From Mesenet sp031546805 (GTDB lineage: Bacteria; Pseudomonadota; Alphaproteobacteria; Rickettsiales; Anaplasmataceae), in contig JAVBJW010000023.1 in assembly GCA_031546805.1 (NCBI GenBank), positions 1 to 61,848 of the forward strand: a DNA stretch of 61,848 nucleotides, written 5' to 3'. Position 1 is the first letter of the stretch, and each line of letters opens with the position of its first letter. Made by a program: the position numbers and the translations under genes. Below the pieces are notes generated by a model. The model saw nothing but the letters and a program-made list of their open reading frames with translations. It was not told the origin of the DNA and did no database searches. This document shows, piece by piece, positions 9,188 to 20,025 of the stretch.

Positions 9188-9301
9188 CCTCTTCCTTTAT
9201 ATCTCTTACAACTATGCTATAGCTCTCTTTGCATATTGCATCTATCTATATTTGACAATGCCACTTTTTAAACTTCAAAATTGGTATTGTTTTAATAGAA
9301 A

Positions 9302-10406
9302 CTAAGATTTATTTGTAAGTGCAGCAATAATAAATGAATCAATATTTCCATCTAAAACTGCGTTAACATTACCTATTTCATGTCCAGTTCTTAAATCTTT
9401 AATCATCTGATATGGATGAATCACATATGATCTAATTTGGCTTCCCCAACCGATGGTGGATTTTTTACCATGCTCTTCTGCAATCTTTTGTTCTTTTTTC
9501 TGCAACTCTAATTGGTAAAGACGCCCTTTAAGTAACTTAAACGCTTCATCACGATTTTTATGTTGAGAACGATCATTTTGACATTGAACTACAACATTAG
9601 TAGGAATGTGAGTGATTCGTACAGCACTTTCTGTTTTATTCACGTGTTGACCACCAGCACCAGAGGCCCTGTAAGTATCTATACGCAAATCCTTTTCGTC
9701 TATTTGAACATTAATCGTTTCATCTACAATCGGTGATACATATATACTGGCAAAGCTAGTATGACGTTTAGCACTAGCATCAAAAGGTGAAATCCTAACT
9801 AATCTGTGTACACCACTTTCACTTTTGATCCACCCATAAGCTTTTTCACCGGTGATCTTTACAGTTGCTGACTTTATTCCTACTTCATTACCATCTAGTT
9901 TGTTTATAATTTCAACTTTAAAATTATGATAATTCTCCGCCCATCTAATATACATACGCATAAGCATATTAGCCCAATCATTGCTTTCTGTTCCTCCAGC
10001 ACCAGAATGAATCTCGAGATAACAATTATTGTCGTCTGCTTCTCCTGCAAACAAGCATTCTATTTCTTTAGTTTTAATTTTTTTTTCTAACTTTAATAAA
10101 TTACTTTCAACTTCAGAGAAAAAACTATCATCATTTTCACTTAAAGCTAATTGTAATAGACTGACATTATCAATATACTCACTTTCTAAACTTAGAAATA
10201 AATTTAAGCTTTCTTGAACTTTAGATTTCTCACTTAAAATTTCACGTGCCTTTTCGCTATCATCCCACAAAGAGCTATCTAAACATTTAGACTCTAACTC
10301 TCTAAGATAAAGACTCATCCTATCTATGTCAAAGACACCTCCTAATTAAAGAGATATTATTACTTAGACTTTGAAAATATTCAAAAACCTCTGATTTTTC
10401 TTTCAT
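9302..10406 (-). CDS. prfB: Peptide chain release factor 2 (programmed +1 frameshift)
   Basis: RF2 releases peptides at UGA and UAA. The main frame (10318-9302) carries the catalytic GGQ in RASGAGGQHVNKTESAVR, but the gene really begins at the ATG at 10406. A short first frame (MKEKSEVFEYFQ...) ends at an in-frame UGA at 10331-10329. Ribosomes are expected to slip +1 on CUU_UGA_C into the main frame, reading LDIDRMSLYLREL, which matches RF2 N-termini. The anticodon-recognition loop shows SPF (RISPFDASA), the RF2 tripeptide that reads UGA. Full length is about 367 residues. It is transcribed divergently from mgtE. Confidence 0.95.
10328..10343 (-). promoter_or_regulatory. prfB programmed +1 frameshift signal
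   Basis: On the minus strand the sequence reads AGGAGG-TGT-CTT-TGA-C. The internal Shine-Dalgarno AGGAGG (10343-10338) is three bases before the CTT slip codon, the same spacing as in the E. coli prfB signal. The UGA is at 10331-10329 and is followed by C, a poor termination context. When RF2 is scarce the ribosome pauses at UGA and shifts +1, so RF2 autoregulates its own synthesis. Confidence 0.92.
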
Positions 10407-10609
10407 ATATTTAAGCTTTAGAATTTAACATATTTAACACTATTAAAAATAACAGTAAGCAAAATAAGAATTTGATCATAAAAACATAGACTAATAATGT
10501 TGATAGTACTCAAATATAAAAAAAAGTCTATCTGTATTTAGTTCATAATGCTATTTAAAAATTAAACTAATTTGTGTATTATACAAAATATCTCAGAGCA
10601 TCAAAAATT

Positions 10610-11968
10610 ATGACAGATTATTTAAGCTATGAATTAGACGAGCAAATAATTAATCTTTTAACAGAATCTATAGATAAAAAACATAAAGATATTGTGTTTC
10701 AGATTACCCAAAAAATGGATGGAGTACAGTTAGCATACTTTTTATTAATCTCAACTACAGAGCATAGGAATCAGTTGATAGAGATGATAGATCAAGGCTT
10801 GTTAGAAAAATCATTTATCCACATAGTTCCTGATTTAAGAGTAGATATTATTAGCACATTAGGAGCAAGAAAGACTTCTAAAATCTTATCTACATTTAGT
10901 GTGGAAGATATAGTAGCAGTAGTAAAAGATTTGGATAACAAGTCTAAAGCAAACATCATTAAACTTCTACCTCAAGTTATAAAAAAGTCAGTAGATGAGC
11001 TTTTATCATATCCAGAAGAAAGTGCAGGTAGGTTAATACACAAGGATATTGTAATAGCTCCTGAGTATTGGACTATCGAGCAGTTACTTCAGTTTTTACA
11101 TCACCATAGAAGAGTGCCAAAAAAGTTTTATCAGGTTTTTGTTGTTAATTCTAAATTAGAACCAATAGGAGTAGTTGATCTATGTAATATAGTATGTGAA
11201 CAAGGTAATAGTTTAATTAAAAATATAATGGAAACTGACATTAAAGTAATTAAAACCGGAATAGATCAAGAAGAAGCTGCAAGTATATTTCAAAAATACT
11301 CTCTATTATCAGCTCCTGCAGTTAACAAAGAAGGCCGTATAATAGGTGCTATTCTCATCGAAGATGTAATTAATGTTATTCAACAAGAAACAGAAGAAGA
11401 TATACTTAAACTTGGTAGGGTGTCTAAAACAGATATAAGCTCTTCTTTGTATAAAACTATTATAAAACGTCTACCGTGGTTATTGATAAATTTGTGTACT
11501 GCAACACTGAGTTCCCTGGTTATAGGATTGTTCGGTAACACATTAAAACAATTTATTGAATTGTCAATAATAATGCCAATGATAGCCTCTATCAGTGGTA
11601 ATGCAGGATTACAAGCAGTAACAATCACTATTAGAGCTATCACTACTAAGCAGCTTACAAAGCAAAATACAATAAGATTATTAACAAAAGAGTTACTTAC
11701 AGGATTGATCAATGGAGCTATCTTAGCTGTAGTATCAGTAATTTTTATAATATTTAGATTTCACAACACTGAACTTGAGATTTTATTCGGCATTTCAGTG
11801 ATCATAACTTTTACTATTGCAACATCTGCTGGAGCAATAATACCAATTATATTAAACAGCTTAAAAATTGACCCCGCAGTTTCATCATCTATATTAATCT
11901 GTGCAACTACTGATACCATATCATTTTTAATATTCCTTAGTTTAGCAACAATATTTCTTTTTAGTTAG
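10610..11968 (+). CDS. mgtE: Magnesium transporter MgtE
   Basis: About 452 residues from the ATG at 10610. An upstream GTG at 10574 would add 12 residues without an obvious ribosome-binding site. Domain order is an N-terminal superhelical MgtE_N domain (about 20-130), a CBS pair (about 130-260; EESAGRLIHKDIVI leads in), a plug helix, and five membrane helices at about 280-450 including the conserved PMIASISGNAGLQAVT segment that forms the pore. MgtE is a homodimeric Mg2+ channel closed by Mg2+ binding to the cytosolic domains. Confidence 0.93.
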   Translation: MTDYLSYELDEQIINLLTESIDKKHKDIVFQITQKMDGVQLAYFLLISTTEHRNQLIEMIDQGLLEKSFIHIVPDLRVDIISTLGARKTSKILSTFSVEDIVAVVKDLDNKSKANIIKLLPQVIKKSVDELLSYPEESAGRLIHKDIVIAPEYWTIEQLLQFLHHHRRVPKKFYQVFVVNSKLEPIGVVDLCNIVCEQGNSLIKNIMETDIKVIKTGIDQEEAASIFQKYSLLSAPAVNKEGRIIGAILIEDVINVIQQETEEDILKLGRVSKTDISSSLYKTIIKRLPWLLINLCTATLSSLVIGLFGNTLKQFIELSIIMPMIASISGNAGLQAVTITIRAITTKQLTKQNTIRLLTKELLTGLINGAILAVVSVIFIIFRFHNTELEILFGISVIITFTIATSAGAIIPIILNSLKIDPAVSSSILICATTDTISFLIFLSLATIFLFS

Positions 11969-11999
11969 AATCTATTTTAAAATTCATTACACAGCTATT

Positions 12000-13405
12000 T
12001 TAAGACAGGTTCTTAAACATTTCATCAGAAGTTTTGGCGATTACTTTATTTCTTCCACTATTTTTTGCTTCATATAAACACTGATCGGCACGTTCTATAA
12101 GTTGATTAACATCATCATAATCAGAACAAGACATCTCTGTAACTCCAATGCTAATAGTTTGACTTTTTTCATGAGAGCTAAGAAAATTAAATGGTTTTTC
12201 AGCAATAACAGAACATATTCTTTCTGCTACAGCTTTCGTTTCATTGATCTCAGTATCAGGCAATAATACAACAAACTCTTCACCACCAAACCTAGCCAAT
12301 AAATCTGTTATTCTTATATTCTCACTAATTCTCTTTTGAATCTGTTTTAAAACTTCATCGCCTGCATTATGACCAAAATTATCATTTACTTGTTTAAAAT
12401 GGTCAACATCTATCATCATTAGTGATAATTTTTTATTTTTTACTAAAGAATCTCTCATAATATTTTTTAAATGCATGTCAAAATAATGTCTATTGTAACA
12501 ATTGGTTAGTGGATCTTTTATTGCCATTGTCATATTGTTGTGTAAATTCATTCTTAACGCATCTTGATACCTTTTACGTTTTACCTGTGAGTTAGCTCTT
12601 GCTATTAGTTCGTTTGTATCCAGTGGCACAACTAAGTAGTCATTAATTCCCATTTCAAGAGCCTTTATTAGGTTATTGTTATCATCATATTCCTCAAGTA
12701 AGATCAAAATTGGAGTATAACGAGTATTAACATTACTACGAAATTGAGAACAAAGCCTGAGTCCTTCTATCCCTGCAAATGGTATGTTTGTAATGATCAA
12801 ATCATAATTGCCACTAATACCAATTTCTAAAGCATCGCTTGGATCATGACATACAACCACCTCTTTAAAGCATTCCTTTAAAATAGTATATACTTGTTCG
12901 GACCGTGTCATGTTTTGATCTATGATTAATATAGAAGCATTAGAAATTTGGTTTGAATAATCCATGATTTGATTTTCTACTATCCCACCGACTTCCGCGT
13001 TTGTTTGTCCTCTTAAACGCAATTCATCTATTAACATTTTGAGACGTGTAAGTGACTTAATTCTTGCAAATAATGCAACATCATTTATAGGCTTACTTAA
13101 AAAATCATCAGCACCAACATTTATACCTTGAATCCTATCGTAAGTATCATGAAGCGCTGTGATCATCACTATTGGGATAAAAGTAGTTGTTGGATCGTTT
13201 TTTAGTTTCTTACAAACCTCAAACCCATCCATGATTGGCATCATGACATCAAGTAGTATTATATCAGGGTTTTTTTTTTCGTTAGTTCTATTGCTTCTCG
13301 ACCATTGCTTGCGGTAATAACGTCGTAGTATTCTACTGTAAGCTTAGCTTTTAAAAGCTTAATATTTGCTGCTATATCATCTACTACTAGAATCCTTGCT
13401 GTCAT
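12000..13405 (-). CDS. pleD: PleD-like response regulator/diguanylate cyclase, frameshifted in a poly-A run
   Basis: The downstream frame (13244-12000) holds the end of a first receiver domain (DGFEVCKKLKND), a second receiver-like domain and a GGDEF domain with ARFGGEEFVVLLPDTEI, a competent diguanylate cyclase site (GGEEF). The missing start is present in another frame: ATG at 13405, then TARILVVDDIAANIKLL with the acidic pocket DD. The two frames are 161 bp apart from ATG to ATG, and joining needs one extra A in the A10 run at 13270-13279, after which LLDVMMPIMDG gives the phospho-acceptor Asp. The architecture REC-REC-GGDEF is that of PleD, the cyclic-di-GMP synthase known in Rickettsiales. 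It overlaps the tatB-like gene by 29 bp. It may be a pseudogene, rescued by transcript slippage, or a sequencing error. Confidence 0.85.
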
Positions 13406-13685
13406 AATCTTTCTTATTCTCGCTAATTATATCTTTTATATCATAAGATTCATGTAAATTACCATCATTACCAATTATGCGTTTTACTTCTGCATCAGAC
13501 TGATCGTCGTAAAATTCATTAATGTTAATATCTTTTAGTAATTGTATAACCTTATACCTCATTTTTACAAAATTGGTATAATATAATTTAGCATGTTTTA
13601 TCATAGAAGGAAGTTTTTTAGGTTCAAAAAGAGCTAGACTAACTAAAAATACGATTAAAACTTCTGAAAAACCAACATTAAACAT
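13377..13685 (-). CDS. TatB-like twin-arginine translocase component
   Basis: About 102 residues from the ATG at 13685. The start MFNVGFSEVLIVFLVSLALF is the TatA/B single membrane anchor, followed by the amphipathic helix region (PKKLPSMIKHAKLYY). The usual FGP hinge reads FEP here. The longer C-terminus and the MFNVGFSE start favour TatB over TatA. TatB and TatC recognise twin-arginine signals on folded exports such as the Rieske protein encoded at 31416-31979. The gene overlaps the end of gdh by 8 bp and the start of pleD by 29 bp, so the three are likely one transcript. Confidence 0.75.
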   Translation of the reverse strand: MFNVGFSEVLIVFLVSLALFEPKKLPSMIKHAKLYYTNFVKMRYKVIQLLKDININEFYDDQSDAEVKRIIGNDGNLHESYDIKDIISENKKDYDSKDSSSR

Positions 13686-16600
13686 TTTCATGACAAAATA
13701 ATGTATCAAGGCGCTTGATCACAAGAATTAATTTACTTAGATCAAGTTTATAGACGCTTATATCGTTTAAAAAAGCTATATAATTGTCAACAGCATCTTG
13801 CTTTTTATCAAGCCAATTTGCAACTAACTTCTCATGGTTATTATCAATGACGTTTGCTGAACCATCTATTATTTTAAGTGTCAATGTATAATAATAATTA
13901 TTTAAATCATCAAGAAGACCATTAATTGAAATATGTTGCCAATATGAAGAATTAGCTTCTATTTGTAGAACCATATCTTTAATACGGCTAAAATGCAAAC
14001 AAGACTTTAATTCAAAATACAACCTTCCTACTTCTAATATAGACAAACCTGTTCTATCAGAAATAGATATTATATCTAGTGCAGAAGTTAGAAATTTTAA
14101 ATTAGTAACTTTTTCTACTAGATTCTTATCTATACCAAGCTGCAATAAATTATTAAACTTTTCATTATACAGTGATAAAAAACTTTGATCTAAAAGGTTA
14201 ATGATATTACTGTTTAAAGTTTGAATTTTAAGCTTTAATTTTTCAAACATAGCTTGTTCTGTGAGATTCAACCTTGTAATGTTTCTCGCAAGCCAGAATG
14301 ATATCTGCCCAACAAATTTTTGTACTTGTCTTACTATCATCAAATATAAGCTAATATCTATTTTGCCATCTAAAGTGTCAATGCTTGCCCATAATTCTTT
14401 TAAATCATATAAATAGGTTATAGTAATATAAATATTTACAGCTTCACAAATAGTTATTCCAGAATTTTCAATTAAATGGTTAATGTATGTGCACCCCATT
14501 CTGCTAACTATTTCATTTGCAATACAAGTCGAAATAATTTCTCGACGTAATTGATGTTTTAGTATGTAATCTACAAATTTACCAACCATCATTTTGGGAA
14601 AATAATTTAGTAAATAATTTTGAGATATAAATTCATTATCAGGAATATTAGAGTGTATTATTGCGTTTTTGATAACCATCCGACAATAAGAAGTTAATAT
14701 AGCAAGCTGAGAACAACTAAACCCTTGAGACTCATTTAGCATTCTCATAATTTCTTCGTCACTTGGTAAAAATTCTATATTGCGATTTAAATACTGCAGT
14801 TTTTCAAGATTAAGCAATAACCTGTGATGATGCTCTATTTTATCTTTTGCTTGCATTGATTCTAGTACTAACGCTTTTGTTTCAATTTTGTTATGGTGAT
14901 CTAAAACTTGAAAAGCCACCTCATCTCTCATACTGCTTAGTAAGTTGTTACGTTCTTGCAAGGAAATAGCACCATCTTTAACAGCTGAGATTAGAGCAAT
15001 CTTAATATTAACTTCTAAGTCTGAACATATGACTCCACCTGCATTATCTATAAAATCAGTATTAATATACCCACCATTCTTTGTGTATTCTACTCTTGCA
15101 AGTTGTGTACAACCTAAGTTACCACCTTCTACAAACATAGAAGATCTGACATCCTTACTATTTACTCTTAAACTATCATTTGTTTTATCTCCAACTGCAC
15201 TATTATTTTCACTAGATGCTTTCAAGTACGTACCAATACCACCATTCCATATCATATCAACGTTAGCTGTGAGCAAATATTTTATTAACTGATTAGGAGA
15301 TAATATGTCCTCTTTAATGTCAAAACGCTTCTTCACTTCTTGAGAAATTTGAATAGATTTAGCGCTGCGCTCAAAAATACTTCCACCTATAGATATAACA
15401 TTTTTATCATAATCTGGCCAAGTTGAATAAGGCAGATTAAATAAACGCTTGCGTTCAGCAAAGCTCTTTTGAGGATCTGGATTAGGATCAACAAATATAT
15501 GACTGTGATTAAATGCACCAATCAGACTTATATTCTGAGAGAGCAACATGCCATTGCCAAACAAATCGCCAGACATATCACCTATTCCTACAACGGTAAA
15601 TGCTTCCTTCTCAATATCTTTATTCATTTTCCAAAAATGCCTTTGAGCAGCAATCCATGCTCCCCTTGCTGTAATAGCCATTTTTTTATGATCATATCCT
15701 GCTGACCCTCCAGATGCAAATGCATCGCCAAGCCAAAAATTGTACTCATGAGATATTTGGTTTGCATAATCAGAAAAAGATGCCGTACCTTTGTCTGCGG
15801 CAACTACTAGATAAGGATCATCCTCATCATATCTTATTACCTTATCAGGTGTAATGACCTTCTCTTCAATTAAATTATCAGTTATATCTAGCATCCCTCT
15901 AATAAAATTTAGATAACATTCAACAGCATGACCTTGTAAAAGACTTTTATCTTTTGGAGGATGTTTTAAAATAAATCCTCCCTTAGCACCAACTGGAACG
16001 ATTACAGCATTTTTTGTCATCTGTGCTTTCATGAGTCCAAGGACTTCTGTGCGAAAATCTTCTGTTCTATCTGACCATCTGATTCCTCCTCTTGCCAATT
16101 TTCCACCTCTTAAATGTATACCTTCAAAGTCATATGAATATACATATAGATCCCGAAATGGATAAGGCAGTGGCAGTTCAGGTACTTTGCTTGAATCAAA
16201 TTTGATGGATAAATAAGACTTATTTTGATAGTAATTAGTCCGCAAAATAGCTAAAATCAAGAGAAACATAGAACGCAAAACATAATCACACGCAACATCA
16301 CTAACTTTTTCCAATAGATTTTCAATATTTTTTTTAATAATAGAAGTGGTTTCTACTCTATCAATGTCTACGTTAGGATCGAATCGTGCATGAAATAACT
16401 GCACTAAGCACCTTACTATTTGAGGATGCTTTGCCATAACTTTTTGTATGTAAATATGACTATAATTGAAGCAAATCTGTTTAAGATAGCTACTTAAAGC
16501 CCTGATTAATAAAACTTCTCTCCATGTAAGACCAGCTAAAATAACAAGGCTATTAAAATAATCATTTTTTATTTCTTTCATAAAAACTTTAGTTAATGTA

Positions 16601-18423
16601 GCTTCAAGTTGTTCTTTAAAGCTAGTGTCGTTGACTAATTCTTTAACTTTAGATAGCACAAAATGGTGTATCCATATGCCATCCCCTATATTAACATCAT
16701 AGCTATTATGAGATAATATTTTTGTCCCTACGTTTTTAATCACGTGTAATATCTCTGATAATTGTAGCCCTTTGTCTTTAGGAGTATATAATTTAAGGTC
16801 ATAACTATCGGATGATTTTAGATTTACTTCATTAGTTTTACTTTTTCTTACAGTCTCTAGTTTTTTAATATCAAAATATGCTTCACTCGGTTCAAAGCTC
16901 TCTTGATAGCTTATAGGAAATGCCTCCTGATATTGTAAAAGTATGCTAGATACAATATCAAATGTATTGTATAGCCCATTTAAAAAGCGATCTTTCCATT
17001 TTTGTGCAGCATGTATCAGTTTATTCTCTATTTGACTAATATTTTCATTAGGTATTTCAGAATGAGTAGTAGTAGAAATCTTAAGTACAACTTTAATTCT
17101 AACTAAATTAGATTCATCAATTATACTATGATCTGTACTGCTGATTGTACCATTCAATTCACTCTCTAAAATTTTCTCTATCTTTAATATAAGGTTTGCA
17201 CTAGCATTACTGATTGGGATAAACACTATACAGCTAATAAAACTCCCTATTACTTTTTTGGCAATAAATAACTTAACTCTTGGCTTAACAGCAAGAGTGA
17301 GCATTGCTATTGAAATTTCAAACAGTTCTTCTTCAGCAGAATGCAGTAGCTCATCACGCGGGAATTTTTGCAATATGGAGATTAAAGCTTTATTGTTATG
17401 ACTGCCTATTAAAAAACCTGCTTTTTCCTCAATGGCTTTTATTTTTTTTCTGATTATAGGTATAAGTCTGATATCTTGAAATGAAATAATAGAAGCAAAG
17501 AATCCAAAAAAGCACCTCTCCCCAATTATATTGCCGTTTTGATCAAAATTTCTAATGCCAATACAATCTAAGTACGCATGACGATGTACTGTCGACATTA
17601 TATTAGGGTGTGCAATATACAAATAACCCAGTTCTTGATAAAAATCTTTTATCTTACCATTACCATGGCTAATTTTTTGTAGCCCAAGATTTTTTGCATC
17701 ATCAGATATTAATTGATTTTTCTGTTGAGAATAAAAGTATTCCTTATACCCCAAGAAAATAAAATTATTATTTTTAAGCCAGTTTAAAAATAAACAGATT
17801 TCTTCAGTTTCTTTTGTTTTAATCAGATGCATATCATCTATCGCTTCATCTAATTTTTGCAAAACCACTGACCAATCTTCAACGCAACACTTTACAGCCG
17901 CAAGAGTTTTTTGTAGATCGTTTTTTAGCACAGTAATGAAATCATCATCTATACGCTTTAACATAATATACATTACTGCTTCTTTTATTTTATCATCCCC
18001 TTCATCCTTTAAATGGCATATTTGCTCGATTACTCCTTCTTTTCTGCTGATATTTAGTATTGAGTTAATATAATGGCATATAGATAAATTATGTGCTTTG
18101 ATTGTATTAATAATAGAATCAACAAGAAAAGGCATATTATCATTGACTAGTTCAATAATTGTGAACTTTCCTTCTATTTCAGGGATATTATCAATATTAA
18201 ATATGCGTATTTTACTCTCTCCAATATTCCGATTAAAAATAAACTGGTATACATCCTTTGCAAGGTATAACAAAAATTTATCATTAATCTTCAAGTTGCT
18301 ATTGTAAAATAAACTGTAGAAATGCTTAACAAATTCTTTTAACTTATATTCTCCCTTTTCTAAATTTAGCAATTTTAATACAGAATTGATAACTTGATTG
18401 CCTATGCCATAATTGCTATACAT
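13678..18423 (-). CDS. NAD-specific glutamate dehydrogenase, large (GDH-180 type)
   Basis: 1581 residues, the size of the large bacterial NAD-GDH family, which oxidises glutamate to 2-oxoglutarate and ammonium. The catalytic part is in the second half: LARGGIRWSDRTEDFRTEV, then VPVGAKGGFILKHP with the active-site Lys, VVAADKGTASFSD, and the dinucleotide-binding VVGIGDMSGDLFGNG. The N-terminal 700 residues are the regulatory region with ACT-like segments typical of this class. In an amino-acid-consuming symbiont it links host-derived glutamate to the TCA cycle. The frame is intact over 4.7 kb. Confidence 0.95.
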   Translation of the reverse strand: MYSNYGIGNQVINSVLKLLNLEKGEYKLKEFVKHFYSLFYNSNLKINDKFLLYLAKDVYQFIFNRNIGESKIRIFNIDNIPEIEGKFTIIELVNDNMPFLVDSIINTIKAHNLSICHYINSILNISRKEGVIEQICHLKDEGDDKIKEAVMYIMLKRIDDDFITVLKNDLQKTLAAVKCCVEDWSVVLQKLDEAIDDMHLIKTKETEEICLFLNWLKNNNFIFLGYKEYFYSQQKNQLISDDAKNLGLQKISHGNGKIKDFYQELGYLYIAHPNIMSTVHRHAYLDCIGIRNFDQNGNIIGERCFFGFFASIISFQDIRLIPIIRKKIKAIEEKAGFLIGSHNNKALISILQKFPRDELLHSAEEELFEISIAMLTLAVKPRVKLFIAKKVIGSFISCIVFIPISNASANLILKIEKILESELNGTISSTDHSIIDESNLVRIKVVLKISTTTHSEIPNENISQIENKLIHAAQKWKDRFLNGLYNTFDIVSSILLQYQEAFPISYQESFEPSEAYFDIKKLETVRKSKTNEVNLKSSDSYDLKLYTPKDKGLQLSEILHVIKNVGTKILSHNSYDVNIGDGIWIHHFVLSKVKELVNDTSFKEQLEATLTKVFMKEIKNDYFNSLVILAGLTWREVLLIRALSSYLKQICFNYSHIYIQKVMAKHPQIVRCLVQLFHARFDPNVDIDRVETTSIIKKNIENLLEKVSDVACDYVLRSMFLLILAILRTNYYQNKSYLSIKFDSSKVPELPLPYPFRDLYVYSYDFEGIHLRGGKLARGGIRWSDRTEDFRTEVLGLMKAQMTKNAVIVPVGAKGGFILKHPPKDKSLLQGHAVECYLNFIRGMLDITDNLIEEKVITPDKVIRYDEDDPYLVVAADKGTASFSDYANQISHEYNFWLGDAFASGGSAGYDHKKMAITARGAWIAAQRHFWKMNKDIEKEAFTVVGIGDMSGDLFGNGMLLSQNISLIGAFNHSHIFVDPNPDPQKSFAERKRLFNLPYSTWPDYDKNVISIGGSIFERSAKSIQISQEVKKRFDIKEDILSPNQLIKYLLTANVDMIWNGGIGTYLKASSENNSAVGDKTNDSLRVNSKDVRSSMFVEGGNLGCTQLARVEYTKNGGYINTDFIDNAGGVICSDLEVNIKIALISAVKDGAISLQERNNLLSSMRDEVAFQVLDHHNKIETKALVLESMQAKDKIEHHHRLLLNLEKLQYLNRNIEFLPSDEEIMRMLNESQGFSCSQLAILTSYCRMVIKNAIIHSNIPDNEFISQNYLLNYFPKMMVGKFVDYILKHQLRREIISTCIANEIVSRMGCTYINHLIENSGITICEAVNIYITITYLYDLKELWASIDTLDGKIDISLYLMIVRQVQKFVGQISFWLARNITRLNLTEQAMFEKLKLKIQTLNSNIINLLDQSFLSLYNEKFNNLLQLGIDKNLVEKVTNLKFLTSALDIISISDRTGLSILEVGRLYFELKSCLHFSRIKDMVLQIEANSSYWQHISINGLLDDLNNYYYTLTLKIIDGSANVIDNNHEKLVANWLDKKQDAVDNYIAFLNDISVYKLDLSKLILVIKRLDTLFCHENV

Positions 18424-18591
18424 TGATATTCCAATAGTAAATAAAAGTATAAAAACAGTATATAACTAATATCTGTTAAATTAGACTAAAATCATAGTTT
18501 TTTTACTACAATTTATTTAAGCTTACCTTTAATTTTTAGTTATACAGATGCTTTTCAAGACAGATGATTGTTAATCTATATCAATGTAAAA

Positions 18592-20025
18592 TCAATAAAT
18601 GTAAATCTTAATTATAAAAGCTATAATTATAAGCAATAAGAAAAGATAAATTTTACTACCTTTTGAACGTGAATAATTTTGTTTTGCTATGACATCGTCA
18701 GCTATTATATTCAACTTTTTCATAAATAATGGTATTTCTTGTATAGTTTTGACAAAACAAGATTCTTTGATTTTTTCAAGACATTTACTCTTTTGGCTTT
18801 CTTGTTTGTCTACCCATAGCTGAACTATCTGCCACACGTTAATGTTGGGGTGTAATTTTCGGCATACACCTTCCACTAAAATCATAGTTTTTTGCAATAA
18901 TAAAAGCTCTAATTGTATACTCATATTAAAGTCTGCAGTGATTTTAAATAATTGCATGAGCAAATTAGCAAATGAAATACTTTCTATGGATCTGCCTACG
19001 ATTGGTTCTCCTATTGCTCTGCAAGCTGTAACAAAATTTTTGTATTTTTCTGAAACATAACCAGCTTGAAAATGAATTTTAGCTATATGGTTATAATCTC
19101 GTTTGACAAAGCCTTTGAGAATTTCTGCAACATATATTGAAGTGTTGCGATCTATTCTTCCCATTATACCAAAATCTACTGCGATAATATTATTATTTTT
19201 ATCAACCATGAGATTACCAGGATGCATATCAGCATGAAAAAAGCAGTCTCTGTACACCTGGTTGCAAAATGAAGTTATGAGATTTTCTGCAACTTGCTTG
19301 CAATCACTTAAATTTGCAATGTCATATATTGGTATTGCGTCTATCCATTCTAAAGTTAAAACAAGTCTTGAAGTTTTACTCCAATCTACTTCTGGAATAT
19401 AGATTTCTTCATCGTTCTGTGTATTTTCCTTGAGCTCAGAAGCGTTTGCTGCCTCAAAACGTAAATCTAATTCTAAACGACAAATTTCAGCAAATGTCTG
19501 CACTAATTGAACAGGCTTAAAACGATGTGATTTCTTACTGATTTTTTCAATCAAATTTGCCAACCATAACAGCATTTTTATGTCACGTGAAAACGTTTTT
19601 TTAATATCTGGTCTTAAGACTTTTACCGCTACAACTCTGCCATCTTTTGTTATAGCTTTATGTACCTGCGCAATTGATGCTGCTGCAACAGGTTCTTCAG
19701 AAAAACTTGAAAATAAATTATCAATTGGACCACCAAATTCACTCTCAATTATTTGTACGACTTTGTTATAAGGAAATGGTGGCAATTTGTCACACAAAGA
19801 TAATAAGCTATTTGCTGTATCCTCACCCAAGATATCGACTCGTGTAGAAAGTGACTGCCCAAACTTGATAAAAATCGGACCGAGCCTTTGCAGTGCAGCC
19901 TTTAATCTATCACCTTTAGTCATATTTTTTATTGATTTGCTGATAAAAGGATGTGAATAAGGTAATAGATTATAGCGAGTTAAAACCGTTAATATATTTA
20001 TTAGACGAATAACATTTTTTATCAT
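18592..20025 (-). CDS. ubiB: UbiB/AarF-family atypical kinase for ubiquinone synthesis
   Basis: 477 residues. The family KxGP-type motif appears as LQRLGPIFIKFGQ, the nucleotide-binding Ala-rich loop as EEPVAAASIAQVHKA, the invariant Lys as VAVKVLRP, and the catalytic region as FFHADMHPGNLMVD and AVDFGIMGR. A hydrophobic C-terminal anchor (about residues 455-475) is present. UbiB is required for aerobic ubiquinone synthesis, probably extracting or handling lipid intermediates by ATP hydrolysis. Its start overlaps the znuC stop by 4 bp, so it is translationally coupled to znuC despite the unrelated role. Confidence 0.93.
   Translation of the reverse strand: MIKNVIRLINILTVLTRYNLLPYSHPFISKSIKNMTKGDRLKAALQRLGPIFIKFGQSLSTRVDILGEDTANSLLSLCDKLPPFPYNKVVQIIESEFGGPIDNLFSSFSEEPVAAASIAQVHKAITKDGRVVAVKVLRPDIKKTFSRDIKMLLWLANLIEKISKKSHRFKPVQLVQTFAEICRLELDLRFEAANASELKENTQNDEEIYIPEVDWSKTSRLVLTLEWIDAIPIYDIANLSDCKQVAENLITSFCNQVYRDCFFHADMHPGNLMVDKNNNIIAVDFGIMGRIDRNTSIYVAEILKGFVKRDYNHIAKIHFQAGYVSEKYKNFVTACRAIGEPIVGRSIESISFANLLMQLFKITADFNMSIQLELLLLQKTMILVEGVCRKLHPNINVWQIVQLWVDKQESQKSKCLEKIKESCFVKTIQEIPLFMKKLNIIADDVIAKQNYSRSKGSKIYLFLLLIIIAFIIKIYIY

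Noticed and set aside
13377..13685. TatA-like assignment for the small membrane protein
   Set aside because: The MFNVGFSE start and long C-terminus fit TatB better, although the hinge residue is unusual, so TatA cannot be fully excluded.
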